Positions 35,395 through 46,266 of a DNA stretch of 64,000 nucleotides are shown here, one piece after another (within the stretch, counting starts at the first letter, position 1; every line of letters begins with the position of its first letter). The stretch is from Paraspadella gotoi (lineage: Eukaryota; Chaetognatha), in assembly GCA_051294375.1 (NCBI GenBank), contig CM119267.1:3270593-3334592 (forward strand), in the 5' to 3' direction. Below the pieces are notes generated by a model that did no database searches, was not told where the DNA came from, and saw only the letters and a program-made list of their open reading frames with translations. The position numbers and the translations under genes were made by a program.

Positions 35395-36135
35395 CTCTCT
35401 CTCTCCCCCTCCCGCGTTTTCTCCCCCCGAGTTCCTTAACCATTCTCTTTCAACCTCTCGCCTTTTCCCCTTATTTTTTCATATCTCCCCTCCCCCCTCC
35501 TTCCCAGGCTCCGTTAATCCTCTCCTTTCCCATCTCCCCTCCCCTCCTTTCTTTCCTCAGCCTTGGAACTGACCCCGTTGGACGAGACGATGGAGAAACT
35601 CGGTCTGCTCAAGCTGAAGGAGGCGTTGCGAAGCGTGGGACTAGGGAACATCATTCGGACGCAGAACGTGACGGTGTTCGCCCCGACCGACGCCGCGATG
35701 ACGGCCTACGAGGAAGAGGAGGTGAAGTCGGGAGTAAGGAGCGGGGCGGGGTTGTGAGAAACTGAGGGGCGAGGGCATGAGTAGTAATCCAAATTGAAAT
35801 TCACATTTCTACCCTTTATATCTGTTCTAATTGTATCAATTTAGTAGAAAAAAAAAATAAAACTAGATTTTCTGACTAATACTTTCCAAATTAATTTACC
35901 GCTTAGGTTTCCTTTCATTTGAATTTCTTTCCTTTAATTTATATTTCTTTTCTCTCGATATCGTTAACATTTCTTTTTCATTTTCCCCTCCTTCCCCCCC
36001 CTCTCTAATTTATCCCAGAAAAGCCGGTTGGCGTCTTATACGCCGATTAGAGACGCCGCCGCGGACTTGGCGTCAAGCGTGATGGTTGGCGGCGCGCCAG
36101 TCGCATACCGGGAGAGGTAAAAAGAGAGAGAGAGA

Positions 36136-36167
<32 letters not shown>

Positions 36168-39100
36168 CTGACTCTGAGTCTTTTTAAGCGACCAACCTTT
36201 TTCCGTTTGTTTACAAAAACAAACAAAACAAGCCATAACTTAGGACTTTTTTGCCCTTCTTTTTCGAAAATAAAAATAAAATTCTTTTGAATCGCTTCTT
36301 TTTTTTTCTCCCTCCCAAAATAAAAAAAGGTCTCCTTTGATTCTGGACGATTCGATCCGAGGCGAAGTGAAAAACATCGAGAAAACCATCCTGGGTCACC
36401 TCGTCCCGGGGTTTTTGAGGTAGTGAGAGAGATAGTGAGACTGCGAGGGGTGGAGTATTAATTCTCGGGTATCGTTTATTAGCATATCTGATAAAACGCT
36501 AAGTTTTTAGTAGTTACTCTATTGCCAAATGAAATTCGGTGCATTAATCTCATTTACATATAATAGTTAATTATTCAAAGTGTCATGAGTTTATGATCTT
36601 TTTTTATGTGTGGCTAATTTTTGGGTTAATTTATAGATAATTTTGTTATATTTTGTTAGTCATTATAGACTTAGTGGCGAATCCTAAAATTCGGCTCCCG
36701 TATAGCTTGGTTAAACTCTGCTCGTTCCATTGGCTTGGACAGCAAAGTACTCGTTCACAACCGTAAGTTCCGGGTTCAATCCCCTCACGGTCACGCTGGT
36801 TAAGTGTGATTGTGTCGGAATAAACACGAGAGTAGTGGTCACTGCAGCTCCAAAGCCCTGAGCGCAAGCTGTATGGAGATGCATCACACTCCGGGCATCC
36901 CTCACGTCTCCCCGTTGCCATAACTTTGTTTTTTGTTTCATTTAGATTTTCCTCCATGGCGGACGAGCAGCTGGTCGAGACTGCAAATGGTCAGGATAAG
37001 CTGAGGATAAACATTTTCGAGCATCGAGGGCTCGCCAAAAAGCTGGTCACAGGTTGTTCCCAAATTATGAACCTTGTGGAAATCAAAAACTAATTATCAT
37101 GTATAATACTTTCTTTAAACAGCGAACTGCGCTCCGGTTTCTTCGGCGGATAATCAGGCGACCAACGGCATTATTCATGTAATCGATCGAGTCGTCTCGC
37201 CTGCCGTCAAGTGAGAATGAATTCAGTATATTATTATATATATATAATATAATAATAATATAATATACATATTATTATTTCCTTTCAATTACTTTTTAAT
37301 CTGCTTTGTTTTTATCTCACAACGTTCCGCCACACACCTATCCCTTCATCTCGAACCCCCAGAGGTACTATTATGGACATCGTGGCCAAGGACGATCAAT
37401 TCGGGATCCTCGAGTCGATCGTCGCTCAGTCCGGTTTGAAGGCTTTGTTGAAGAACGAGGGAGCGAGTCTTACGCTCTTCGCTCCGACGGACGCCGCCTT
37501 CAAGAAGTTGCCTCCCAAAGTAAGAACTATTAACTCGAGCGGGGGTTTGAAAGTTTTTAGTGGTTGTTCGTGGTTGATGGATAATTAAGAAATGCAGGAC
37601 GGTCTTCAAACTTTCAAACTTTTCGCTTCTTCGTACTTGGGGCTTCTATTAAATAATTAAAACCAATATAATAATTAATCAATGTCCATTCATTAAAAAA
37701 AACTTATCTTGATAATGACATAGCATAAATGGCAAGATAATGACTTAGCAGGAACTTTCATTCGCTTTTTTATAAACTCCCAAGCATTTTCATAAACTGT
37801 TTCGATTTTATGAAAGTACCCACTCCCTTAAGTATTGTAATCCGTACTCGCATAAAAATACAAAAGCCAATTTTTTAACTTATTTGCCATTATCTTTTCT
37901 GTTTTTATTTCTGTTTCTATTTTAAAATCTCCTTTTCATTACGCGTTGTCTTGACGCGCAAAAAAACCGTTACGCACTAATTGAAAACGATGTTAGTTTT
38001 AATTTCTGAAACTAGTCGTTTTCTCTCGCCAGGTGCTCGCGCGACTGACTTCCGGTCGTAGCGGCGATTGCGTGAGACGTATCTTGGAAGCGCATATTGT
38101 GCCGTCGGTTATTTGTGCGGCCGCCGTGGCCGGCGTCTCGCCCGTTTTGATCACCAACAAATTGAACGAACGTATTAACGCCAGCAGGTGCGTTGAAAAT
38201 ACATACTTACTTGGAATCGATAAAATATTTAAAATAAGATATGTTATGTAGTATAAATTGGTACAACCAAGATAAATTAACCATTCATTCAATAAATGAG
38301 CTATCTTGCCCCTGACTCTGGACAGTCTGTGGTGATTTAAGGCCTACAAGATTATAACATTACAGGACCCTGCAAGCTTTCAAGCAAGACTCTGTTTCGT
38401 TTATTCACTGTACCTGGCTTCCCTATCAATGAAGTAGTTTAATATTTCAAAGAATGTTTCAATTATATAAAAGGTCCACTCCCTTAAGAATTAGATCGGG
38501 GAATCGAGAAATTAATTAATTATATGAAATTAACAAATCAAATTAAAATTGTAAGAATCCCGACGCTTCTTTACACACCAACAGGATTGACGACAAAATT
38601 TTTGTCGGCGAGTCTCGGGCCCAGGTAACCGTCGCCGATGTGGTCGCCACCAACGGGATCGTCCACGTCATCGACGGGGCGCTCATCCCTCGTTCTAGTT
38701 TCGACGTATTAGAGGTGGCGCGGCGAGCTGGCGGCGCCGCCTTCACCAAGATGGTAGAGAGTTTTTCGAAAGAGGACGAGTTGGCTTCCAGATTGGAGAA
38801 TGCGAGAAACGTGACGATCTTCGTGCCCACGGACGAGGCCTTCGAAAAACTCACCGAGAAAGAAAAGAAGGATCTTACGGACAAGCGAAAGCTCGAGGTA
38901 CTTGGGGACGGAAGAAGTGAGAAAAGTAACCGGAACTCTTTTCCTCAATTTAATAATCATGAAGGTAAACGTTTAAGAAATATTTTCATTAATCGAAGGC
39001 GACGCTGAAGCATCACGTGGTTCCGGACACTGTGATCCGTTCTATTCGCGATTTGGAGGTCGGTGAGAATTTGCGTACGATGAATATCGATCACCCGATC

Positions 39101-42100
39101 AACGTTCAGGCAAGTCGATGGATAATGAAAGGATATTTTCAAGTGAACAGATGAACAGTGAAAAGATTCGGTGAAACAAATTATTTTTTTTTTTAAATTT
39201 TAAATTGATGAATTTTTAAAGACAGATTCGAATTCATCGAAAAATATAAATCTTTTTTAAAGCATGTTGTAATTGTTTTGTAATGTTTGTCTTTAAAAAT
39301 GAAGAAAACGTTTCCTTGACTTATTTTAGTTTGTCCCACGAAAGGAAAAACGTTGAAAACATCCGAATTTTTATCAACATGCTTCATATTTTTTTACTAG
39401 TTAGGAAAATAAATTTTAAAAATTTTTAAATTTGGGTGGGATTTATTGTTATTATTATACTATTTTGGTAGTGCTCCGCTCTGCAATCCAAGTCGCTAAA
39501 ACAAAGTCCTATGGCAACGGGAGGATAGCCTGTGATACCCGGGGCGCGGGGTATCTCACCAACTGGCGTAGGGGCTGCGGACCCTCAGTGACCGCCTCCT
39601 GTCACTGGCATGTTTATACCGACACCGTCACATTTAAGCCAGAACCGGGATACCCAGGGATTGAACCCGGGACGCACGGATGGAATGAGATGATTTAGCC
39701 TGCTCAGCCTTTGAGACGAGGCTGAGGACGGACAGCAGTGAGGCAGCTTTAAGTCTTGCTGCCACAGTCCCATATTATTGACTTACAGGGCATGACGATT
39801 ACCGTGTGGCCGTACGGACAAGTCCGAAGCGTACAGTGCGCGAACTATGTTTCGAGGCCGATCGAAGCTTGCAACGGAAACATCATTCTCGTCGATAAAG
39901 TACGAAACTACTTCTCGCTCTTTCATTCTTTCTCTTTTTCATTCAATTTTGTCCCTTTAGGTTCTCATCCCGCCTCAAGGCAAACTGGTCGACGTTTTGG
40001 CCAACCACAACCTGACCCAAATGGTGCGACTGCTGAAGGTCTCTGGGTTGGCGGATGAGGTTCAGGATGAAGGTCCTTTCACGATCTTCGCTCCCGACGA
40101 CGAGGCCTTTGGGTCGATGAGAGGCGGGCTCGAGGAGCTGGAGAAAGATCCGGAGATGCTCAAGAACTTTTTGCGAAACCACATAGCAAAAGGTAAGAAA
40201 CAGGAAGTCGGTTTTCTTTTTTATTTTAATCTATGAAATTGGTACAACCAATATAAAAATTATCCATTCATAATAAATAAGCTATCTTGCCCCTGACTTT
40301 GGACAGGCTTTGGTGGTTTAAGGCCTCCATCACTCTTACAAGATAATGACATAGCAGGTCCCTGCAAGCTTTCAATCAAGACTCTCTCACAGTCTTGTTT
40401 CTATCATGTAGTTCTTCCCCACCAACAAGTGAGCATCTGCTCTCCAAACGCGACATCTCCCGGAGAAAAAACGAAGAGGAAAACTCCTCTTCCCCGCCTT
40501 CTCTTCCCCTCCCGTACGCTACCTCAGTACGCCGACACGAGACAGAATCACTTCTTCTGTTCGCGCCTTTGCGCTCACAGTCTCCCGGCTTTTTTACGAA
40601 AATATTTTTTGATTATTTTTGTTGAAATAATTTTGCATATTTTTCGTTTCTCTTTTTTTGGAGTTCAGAATACAGATATTCTTCAACACGTGGCTTTTTT
40701 GAAGTTCTCTCTTCACGGCCGCCATCTTTTTCGTCTTCGTTGTGCGTGGCTTCGGAGGGAAGAGCCTTGACTCGGCCCTTTCGCTTGCCCCTCGACGCAC
40801 CCTGCGCGGCTGCGGAGGGAAGAGCCGCGACTCGGCCCTCTTGTTTGCCCTGGCGCTTAGTACGGCTGCAGGGGGGAAGAACCTTGTTTTCGGCCCCCTT
40901 GTTTGTCCAGTGCTCTCCGTTTTTTGGACTGAGGCGCGTGTTTTCAACTCGACTACCCTCATGTCTCTTCCGCCGCCGCCTTCGCCGCCGCCTCCACCGC
41001 CTCCACCATCAGCCATTCCGGGCTTTTCTGGTCAGGCCGGAGTCATGCCCCTTCAGATGGAGGCAGTTCTACTCAAAATTAGCAACGCTCTTTCTAGCGT
41101 TCGTCGCGAATTTAAGGAGTTTCGCCGCTCGTCTCGTTCCGAGTTGGAGAGTCTTCGGCGGTGAGTACTTCTTTCTTTTCGTTTTTGGTTTTTCGCCTTT
41201 TTTTGGCGTACATTCGGCGTACAGAGGGGTTTTCCTCCTGTGCCCCACCTAACTCGACTTTGTTTGTTTGTTTTTTGTCGGGCCTTCGCCTGGTCTTGTT
41301 ACAGGCTCACTTGTTGTGGGGAAGAACTACATGATAGAATTTTTGGTTCCTTATGGAACCGGGATTCTTCATGGTTCTTCCCCACCAACAACAACCCACC
41401 GTCCACCCCTGGCACCACCGGTGGTGGAGGGCGGCTCAGGCTCGCTTGTCTTGTTTGGTGGGTGTTTTTTGGGGTTCCTTTTTTGAGACTGTCATTTTTC
41501 AATGATTTCTTTTTTTTCCATGTACGTTTTCTTCATGGTTCTTGGACGCCTCTGTTCGCCATTTCGCCGTTCTTCGTCGATCTTCGTTTGTTCGCCAGCG
41601 ACTTGGAGTCTTCGCGTTCTTTGGCGGCCTCTTCGGCGGCGGATCGGCCTTCGCGCTCCGAGCGGGTGACTGAGTCACGCCTTCCTCGTCGAGCCCCGTC
41701 TGCGCAAGTCGACGACGACGCCTCCGTTTCCGGATCAGAGGAGGTTCCTCCTCTGAAGAGTCTGCTGCGGGTTTTGACAACTTCTTGTCTCGTGCTTCTA
41801 TACAGCCTTCGGAGTGGTGTCCTGCAGCAGTGGAAGGATTTGCGCAGAGTTGGCCAGACGACGTTTCTTTTACCGTCGTGGGACGTGCTTTCCGCCAATA
41901 CGCGTTTCTGGCGCTGGTCGGATGTTTCTTCGCCGGCGGAGTTTCGTCCTCCTGCTCAGAGTTGCCTTGCCGCTCAGTTCGACGCCGTTCGGAAGGACTC
42001 CAAGACGACGCGCGCTTTCAAGGCTTTTGAGCGCATCATGAGGGACGCCGGAGCGTCCGCTCATGCTGTCCTTTCTGTCGCTGACGCTCTCAGCCTCATG

Positions 42101-43518
42101 GTTGAGGCCCTACGCTCGGAGGGGCCGGTGCAGTGGACGCAGGCCACCTTGACGATCTTGCCAAGCCCCTTGGAGACGCCTCGTCGGGTTTGGCGGCGAT
42201 TTTTGGTTCGGCCCTCTCCGAGTCTCGGGCTTAGTTGTCGACGCTGCCCCTTCGGATCTCAAGACAGTTCTGTCCAGTTCTCCGCCCACCAGTCGTTCTT
42301 TTTCGGAGACCGCTCCACAGACGTCACTCAAGGTTCCATTCTTCGCTTCTCCGCTCCGGGGCGCCACACAATTGCGCCTGTTCTGCTAGCCGCAAGCGTG
42401 GGCGTGGCAGTCCGCGTAGTCCCGCTCGCCGTCCCTACCGGCCTCGCAAGTCTTCGCCGCCTCCCAAGCGTAGGGGCGGGGCTCCAGGGACGTCTAAGGA
42501 CGCCGACTGATCGCCCGACAGCTCTTTCGGCCGTTGCCTCGTCCGGCCGTCAGGTTCTCCAGGCCCGGCTTTCGTCCATGGACTGGTTTTTGCGGTTTCT
42601 CATCCCCCTTCTACGACGTCCGGTCAAGTGGGCGTGGCACGTCACCGGAAGTCTTCGCGGGATTCCCCCCTCTTGGTTTGCTTGGCTACGAGTGATTCTG
42701 TCTCGTGTTGGCGTACTGAGGTAGCGTACGGGAGGGGAAGAGAAGGCGGGGAAGAGTTTTCCTCTTCGTTTTTCTCTCGGGAGATGTCGCGTTTGGAGAG
42801 CAGATGCTCACTTGTTGGTGGGGAAGAACCATGAAGAATCCCGGTTCCATAAGGAACCAAAAATTCTTCACTCCTGGCTTCCCTATCAATGAAGTGGATG
42901 TTATTACCATGTATCATTTACGAGCAACTGATTAGAGTGCATTTTTAAAAAATATTTTCAGAATATCTTCATCTTCTAATCTTGATTCTTTGCTTCAAAG
43001 GAGTGACGTGCTGTTCAATGATTCGCGTGGGAAGTCAAGTCGGTCGATTTACGCTTCGCCTGCCATCCTTAGCTGCCGACGGTAAGACAGTTTCGTTAGA
43101 AACTGGAGAAAATTTTATGTATTTCAAAATTCAAAGTCAAAATGTTTCATTTAAATAAAAAGGCCTTATAGAGAATAGTTTGCGCCTCCACTATTTTCAC
43201 GGCCTGCACAACTTCGTGAACCACGCTCAAATCCTCGAATGCGACAAAATGGCGCAAAATGGAGTCATCCACGTTATTAACGACGTTCTCAAGCCGAGGG
43301 TAAGTCATGACGGTGATAGCCGGATGGTTTTATTTCAATTATTAGATTCTCAATAAATAAAAGCGGAAATTTCTCAGGAGATGAGGAGACGAAACGGTCA
43401 CCCGATGGACTCGTTCTTGCGACGACTCTTGGACGAATTCGCCGGGAACACGAACCACAACCGTGGCGTCTGGCCTCGAGGATTTGGAAACAGAAAAGAA
43501 GTTTTCGGAATTCCTTGA
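33150..43518 (+). CDS. Secreted EMI + four FAS1 domain protein (TGFBI/periostin-like)
   Basis: Twenty exons: 33,150-33,304; 33,413-33,475; 33,546-33,638; 33,881-33,971; 34,841-34,920; 34,994-35,093; 35,561-35,721; 36,019-36,116; 36,330-36,419; 36,946-37,052; 37,123-37,210; 37,363-37,519; 38,033-38,187; 38,583-38,897; 38,999-39,109; 39,789-39,899; 39,961-40,192; 43,001-43,081; 43,163-43,299; 43,378-43,518 (about 854 aa). A signal peptide (RGLIPWALALALATITPPSWS region) is followed by an EMI domain opening GPNVC and closing ECCQGYARVEG. Four fasciclin domains follow, each with VFAPTDAA- and ATNGIIHVID-type motifs. Proteins of this family sit in extracellular matrix and bind integrins and collagen. 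The junction 33,971/34,841 is out of phase by one base beside a G5 run; a missing G would repair it. The intron after 39,109 has a GC donor. An ATG at 33,135 is also in frame. Confidence 0.9.
34020..34230 (+). repeat. R1-related fragments
   Basis: AATGAGCGATCTTGCCCCTT, GGTTTAAGGCCTACTG and AAATTGGTACGTCCAATATG match parts of R1. The copy is rearranged or decayed, and intronic. Confidence 0.5.
36690..36945 (+). mobile_element. tRNA-like SINE, copy 1
   Basis: A pol III B-box-like word GGGTTCAATCC (36,773-36,783) sits in a 250-bp unit shared with 39,468-39,773 (minus) and 47,611-47,800 (plus). Shared blocks are TTAAGTGTGATTGTGTCGG, TAAACACG, GTGGTCACTGCAG, CCGGGCATC and GTCTCCCCGTTGCCAT. Its T-rich 3' tail runs directly into the AG acceptor of the exon at 36,946. 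Confidence 0.75.
37680..37865 (+). repeat. Dispersed repeat R1, partial copy
   Basis: Two tandem pieces of AAGATAATGACATAGCA followed by AGGAACTTTCATTCGC and the GTACCCACTCCCTTAAG tail. Intronic. Confidence 0.6.
38245..38500 (+). repeat. Dispersed repeat R1, full-length copy
   Basis: The most complete copy: AAATTGGTACAACCAAGATA, GAGCTATCTTGCCCCTGACT, CAAGCTTTCAAGCAAGACTC, GGCTTCCCTATCAATGAAGT, AAGAATGTTTCAATTATA and the end TCCACTCCCTTAAG. It has no ORF and no clear pol III box. Intronic. Confidence 0.8.
39468..39773 (-). mobile_element. tRNA-like SINE, copy 2
   Basis: Read on the minus strand it has the B-box-like GGGTTCAATCCC and then AAATGTGACGGTGTCGG, TAAACATGCCAGTGAC, CGGTCACTGAGGGTCC and TCCTCCCGTTGCCATAG, all in the same order as copy 1. 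It lies in the intron just before the exon at 39,789. Confidence 0.75.
40215..40398 (+). repeat. Dispersed repeat R1, interrupted copy (5' part)
   Basis: AAATTGGTACAACCAATATA, AAGCTATCTTGCCCCTGACT, AAGATAATGACATAGCAGGT and GCAAGCTTTCAATCAAGACT. The rest of the copy (GGCTTCCCTATCAATGAAGT) resumes at about 42,876, after the DIRS-type element. Confidence 0.8.
40399..42866 (+). mobile_element. DIRS-type retroelement, non-autonomous
   Basis: Inverted terminal repeats of about 140 bp lie at 40,411-40,551 and 42,692-42,830 (GGTTCTTCCCCACCAACAAG). An internal complementary region at 41,309-41,390 is complementary to both outer ends joined (GGGGAAGAACTACATGATAG, then TTTTTGGTTCCTTATGGAAC). This architecture is specific to DIRS-like tyrosine-recombinase retrotransposons. 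Gag-like reading frames lie at about 40,742-41,160 (Pro-rich, then LESLRR) and 41,580-42,510 (basic C-terminus with SPRSPARRPYRPRKSSP), with frameshifts. No reverse transcriptase, RNase H or recombinase is present. The internal complementary region lies between the two gag-like parts instead of near the right end, so the copy is rearranged. It sits in an R1 repeat within a FAS1-gene intron, without an evident target duplication. Confidence 0.8.
42867..42915 (+). repeat. R1, interrupted copy (3' part)
   Basis: TGGCTTCCCTATCAATGAAG resumes the R1 consensus that stops at 40,398. Confidence 0.65.
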
Positions 43519-44093
43519 TTTTCAAAATCTTCCTTGTTGTTAGATAATATTTTTGTGAAATCTCTGGCGTTGACGAAAACGATTTGTATAATTTTACCTT
43601 TTTTGCATGTTTGATAACTAAAATTGAATCAATTTCGCCCTTTTTTTTCGCTGCCTCCGGAAGCGACCAACTTATTATAATTAATCATAGCGAAAAAAAC
43701 TACTTATCAGTATTAATAATATATATTAATTATTATTTATATTAATATTATTATATTTACATACAAGAAACGGCTACGAAATTCAAAAGCCTTTGTCTAG
43801 ATCAATCTAGCTAGCAAATTATCTATCAAACTTAGTCCCATTGAGTAAACAAACACTACCGAAAATCTCGCCTATATTTCAGTCAAGAAATTAATTTATA
43901 TCTGGCCTATTTATGATGTCTGCTCTCATCACAGCCTCGCAACCGGGCGATTTTGTGAGCCCAGGGTAGAAGACTCGAGATCAGTCGCTCCCGGGCCATC
44001 GCCGCAGGGTGGGTGGATCTCCAATTGGGAATCATCGTGTCGAAGTTAAGCGTGATCCAGTGTCGAGGAATCTAAAGGCGATGGAGGTTACTG
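43519..44093. other. Convergent spacer between FAS1 and OMA1 genes
   Basis: Non-coding. Both genes end here (tail to tail). A GC-richer stretch at 43,930-44,100 (AACCGGGCGATTTTGTGAGC, GTCGAAGTTAAGCGTGATCC) has a faint 5S-like look but does not align well enough to call. Confidence 0.5.
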
Positions 44094-45756
44094 TTAAGTG
44101 CGATGTCTTTTGTCAACTTTCTCGACCAATCGACCAATGGCCTTCATTGCCTCTATCTCAAAGAGTTTCCAGAATCGACCCACCGCGTCCACGTCGAAGC
44201 AGGCGTTGGCGGCCAACTTGAGACCCACCACGTCAGCTTCGAGCTCCAATTTGCGGCGATAAGGCAGCACCCAGAAGACGTTTGAGAAGACGGCCGATAA
44301 ATAGCAAGTGACTCCGATTATTCCGAGGTAACGGGACGCTTGCACGAACCGACCCCACATGTTAATCGGCGAGCGGGCCATCGTCGCAGCTCCCGCCGTC
44401 CAACCGACCAAGAATCCTTTCAAAGGGAGACGGAATAAACGGTGACACACAGTAAGTGCTTAGTTCGACTTTGTCGATAATTCATCGTGGGAAATTACGA
44501 AAGTTTAGATATGAATATAAAATTAAAAGAATGAGCTGAAGATTGGCCGGCATTGAAGTTCAAACAAAAAAATTTTAAAAAAGGCCCGCCAACGCTTGCG
44601 TCGTAATTTGTGACGTTATATCAGAGACAGATTACTGAAGTCTCGAAGATGACAAATTATTAATACTCAAACCGGTGGTGAATAGCGCGGCTTCCTGTAC
44701 GAATTCCATGAAGCAAAAGTCTTTGGCATGTTCGCAGATCACGTGACTGAGTTCGTGGCCCAATACGTAGGCCAATTGGGCGTCGTCGTCCACGAGACCA
44801 AGATAAAACTCCGTCATCCAGATATTTCTCTTGTCCGGGTTGACGAAGCAAAGCAGTGCCGCCACGGATCGATCGATCACCTTTAATCGTTTATAACACT
44901 TAATTTCCCATACGATTTGTCTCCTAAATTTATATTAATGTATTGTATGACAGATGTAGAGTTTTAAGAAAATTATTTTTCCTCTATAACAGTTGGGTAA
45001 TATTAGCTAAGATTTTTATCTACGTATTAAACGGTTAGAACAGACCTTAAGATTCCACTGGTAGGTAAAATTTTCGTTGTCGATATTGCCTTTCTTAAGC
45101 CTTTGAAAAATTCCAGACACCCAGGAAGACTTTCCGGAAAATTTAAAAAAAAATATTGAAAGCATCATTCTCCAAAAAAAAGCTCTTGACCGTCCAGCTT
45201 ACCGTTTGGTGCGTTTGCGGCAAAACTCTGTCTTGCAAAAATATCTCGAACATGGGATCCATCGATGCCACCTTATCGATGTTGGCCCATGGCCATTTGG
45301 TCTCGATTCTGACCCTGCCAGACTCTGGCGTCGACCGCAGATGATTGGCTAAAAAGGCACCAGTGGCAACGGCGACGACGCCAGCGCCTCGACGCGCGTG
45401 ACGCAACGCCCTCCGCTGTTCCTCCGGCGTCAAAGCGCCCTTAAAGGCTAACTTTGCTGCCGTGCCTAATCCGATTCCGCTCAGAGGCCAGAAGAAGTTC
45501 GCCGGCGACCCGTGAAGGGGCACCATTTCTAGGGCCTGGCCGAAAAAGCAGCCGCATGATGACAACCCCGTCGAGGACATTAAGCGAGACGGGATATCAT
45601 TTTCCGAATCCTACGGAGAAACGAGAAGGAAGAGGCGTCGAAGCGCAAAAGAAAAGGCAGTTTTGACGAGGAATCTAGACAAGGACTCACCGTTTCTATG
45701 CTATCAATCTCCTTTTTCTTGATCGCAAACAGTCTTTTCACCGTCAGCTTTAACAT
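44094..45756 (-). CDS. OMA1: OMA1-like mitochondrial M48 metallopeptidase
   Basis: Five exons on the minus strand: 45,756-45,691, 45,610-45,203, 45,129-45,046, 44,880-44,673 and 44,416-44,094, all in phase; 362 aa. OMA1 is a zinc protease of the mitochondrial inner membrane that cleaves OPA1 and DELE1 under stress. The zinc motif HELSH is at residues 228-232 and the third ligand region (KLELEADVVGL) near 312-322. The text around it matches the family (PYRRKLELEAD, then LAANACFDV). A hydrophobic stretch (GAGVVAVATGAFLANHL) near residue 95-112 fits the membrane span. The protein is shorter than the human one (about 520 aa), mainly at both ends, and the N-terminus is not a typical targeting peptide, so another 5' exon is possible. 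It is tail to tail with the FAS1 gene. Confidence 0.85.
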
Positions 45757-46257
45757 AATTTCTCATTTTGAATAAATTTTTTTTTTAAACTAAAATCTAA
45801 TCTGTAAGCCTAATTAATAACTGTCCTGTCTAACAAGATCGAGTAAACAATAAAATAGTCCCTGTCAATTTTTTTATTTAAATTGTAAATTATTAAACTA
45901 ATGACATTTTAATAAATGCGCGCAAAAAAATTTAATACCGCTCTTGAAAACATGAGTAACTAAGGTAAAAAAGCGTTAGTAGAGCTATTAAAAATATTCG
46001 CAAAAGCGATAACAGCATGAAGTTTAGGTATATAGTTCAGGCAAACCCGTAAATATGTATAGATATGTAAATTTAGTAACAAGGAATGAGTATTCGTAAG
46101 GAATTATTTTAACCAATAAACTAATTTAGTAAAAAATATTCAAATACAGTGATGGTACGCAAAAAATACTGAAAAAGACTAGTGTATTAAATGAATGCAT
46201 GTATAATAATCCAAAAAAATAAGTATAAAAAAGAAAATTTTAAAAAGCTTCGCTCTA
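45757..46257. other. AT-rich intergenic, no gene
   Basis: Spacer between the OMA1-like start and the AGXT2 3' end. No coding or RNA signal. It must hold the OMA1-like promoter, but no recognisable element stands out. Confidence 0.6.
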
Positions 46258-46263
46258 TTTATT
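46258..46263 (-). terminator. Poly(A) signal of AGXT2
   Basis: AATAAA on the minus strand starts three bases after the TGA stop at 46,267-46,269. This implies a 3' UTR of only about 20-30 bases unless a later site is used. Confidence 0.55.
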
Positions 46264-46266
46264 TCC

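Noticed and set aside
43930-44100. Possible 5S-rRNA-like sequence (GAAGTTAAGC)
   Set aside because: Only one internal word matches; the flanking 5S boxes and length do not.
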